Source of the DNA: Akkermansiaceae bacterium UBA1518 | GTDB taxonomy: Bacteria; Verrucomicrobiota; Verrucomicrobiia; Verrucomicrobiales; Akkermansiaceae | Assembly: GCA_002323895.1 (NCBI GenBank) | Contig: DCQM01000215.1 | Coordinates: 1-6,383 of the forward strand | Reading direction: 5' to 3' | DNA: 6,383 nucleotides | In this document: piece by piece, positions 5,819 to 6,383 of the stretch | Layout of the letters: each line of letters opens with the position of its first letter | Numbering within the stretch: the stretch's first letter is position 1 | Position numbers and translations under genes: made by a program | Notes under the pieces: model-generated | The model's input: only the letters and a program-made list of their open reading frames with translations | The model's database searches: none | Told to the model about the DNA's origin: nothing

Positions 5819-6382
5819 TCACTCTGTCAATCCATTGGCTTTTTCTTTCAAAACCATCAATTCGATTGATTTGAACTGAATGGGTGCAGTCTCCGCCTGA
5901 ATGGAAATATAGCCGCTGGTGAGAGGTGACCCGTCGTTCAGTTGGGTCTTTTCGTATTTGCAGACCACCTTACCTTCAGCGATGTGTTTAAACTGATCAC
6001 CTCGAACTTCGATTTCAACGGTCACCCATTGGTCGCCATGGAAAGTGGGTCCCTTGGTGTTGATAACGTGCGCCTTTGTCAACTTACCGTTCCAATGAAG
6101 GTGGGTGCCGGGTGTACAGATATTGAGTGTTCCACGGTCCCCTTTGCCGGAACCTCCGAGTAATTGGACCTCAATTGAGTTCGGGAAATCCTGATTCTTA
6201 TTGATCGTTTTCGGGTCCTGACAATGAAGCATAAAGCCGTTGTTTCGGTTGGCCCATCCAGGACCACCGTTAACTTGCTGCCCGATGAAGCGGTAGGTCC
6301 CCCGTATTTTGTAATGAGAGTAGGGAGTTTTGTAATAAAGATGTCCAAACTCACCATTAAACTTCTCCCACTTTGAGTAGTC
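5819..6382 (-). CDS. 3-keto-disaccharide hydrolase (DUF1080) domain protein, partial, 5' end outside window
   Basis: The visible part is the C-terminal 187 residues of a DUF1080 (3-keto-disaccharide hydrolase) protein, a concanavalin/LamG-like beta-sandwich family. Characterised members act on 3-keto-glycosides made by Gfo/Idh/MocA-type dehydrogenases. Reading continues without a stop from the right edge, so the start and any signal peptide are missing. A Met at 6232 lies inside the conserved NGFMLHCQDP core and is not the start. Counting from the edge, conserved blocks are FNGEFGHLYYK (8-18), GGPGWANRNNGFM (39-51), HCQDP (53-57), SIEVQLLGG (69-77), GDRGTLNICTPGT (81-93), the GPTFHGDQWVTVEIEVRG-type segment and the closing strands GYISIQAE and FKSIELMVL typical of the fold. 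Acidic and histidine residues in the SIEVQ and HCQDP blocks are candidates for the active site. It lies 305 bases upstream of the cytochrome gene on the same strand and ends in its own TGA followed by an inverted repeat, so the two may be separate transcripts. Confidence 0.92.
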   Translation of the reverse strand, partial: DYSKWEKFNGEFGHLYYKTPYSHYKIRGTYRFIGQQVNGGPGWANRNNGFMLHCQDPKTINKNQDFPNSIEVQLLGGSGKGDRGTLNICTPGTHLHWNGKLTKAHVINTKGPTFHGDQWVTVEIEVRGDQFKHIAEGKVVCKYEKTQLNDGSPLTSGYISIQAETAPIQFKSIELMVLKEKANGLTE

Positions 6383-6383
6383 G

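Noticed and set aside
1..6383. CRISPR, transposase, integrase, tRNA, toxin-antitoxin or defence genes
   Set aside because: Looked for direct repeats, terminal inverted repeats, tRNA cloverleaf ends and small paired genes; none was seen. The window reads as ordinary PVC metabolic and exported-protein genes.

Overview
The window reads as a piece of a Verrucomicrobiota (PVC superphylum) chromosome. The reasons are a Tat-exported Gfo/Idh/MocA oxidoreductase, a very large exported beta-propeller/HEAT/cytochrome c protein of the 'PVC-type heme-binding CxxCH' class, and a 3-keto-disaccharide hydrolase (DUF1080) domain protein. These families are strongly amplified in Verrucomicrobiota and Planctomycetota. 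Shine-Dalgarno sequences are not evident at the starts checked. The lineage is inferred from gene content only; no rRNA or other marker is present.

Layout from left to right: (1) a 125-base left edge with no gene I can name; (2) 126-1019, minus strand, a secreted or membrane-anchored HExxH zinc metallopeptidase-like protein; (3) 1072-2367, plus strand, a Tat-signal Gfo/Idh/MocA dehydrogenase, divergent from (2) across 52 bases; (4) 2355-2852, plus strand, a GNAT acetyltransferase whose start overlaps the end of (3) by 13 bases; (5) a hairpin at 2863-2891 in the 84-base convergent gap, placed to terminate both sides; (6) 2937-5513, minus strand, an 858-residue exported protein with a propeller, HEAT-like helices, a CxxCH cytochrome and an F5/8-type C (discoidin) domain; (7) a 305-base gap with a nested inverted repeat at 5759-5790; (8) 5819 to the right edge, minus strand, the C-terminal 187 residues of a DUF1080 protein whose start lies outside the window.

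Working together: four of the five genes appear exported or belong to normally exported families, and three of them (Gfo/Idh/MocA, propeller-cytochrome, DUF1080) recur together in PVC genomes in sugar-degradation settings. A reasonable inference is extracytoplasmic oxidation of a sugar or glycoside, cleavage of a 3-keto-glycoside by the DUF1080 protein, and electron transfer through the c-type heme. The window does not show the substrate, and the genes are not in one operon. The GNAT enzyme and the metallopeptidase have no obvious place in that scheme. I see no mobile element, CRISPR array, tRNA, rRNA or clearly new system. The most interesting points are the domain architecture of the large cytochrome protein, the coupling of a cytosolic acetyltransferase to an exported dehydrogenase, and the uncharacterised peptidase family.
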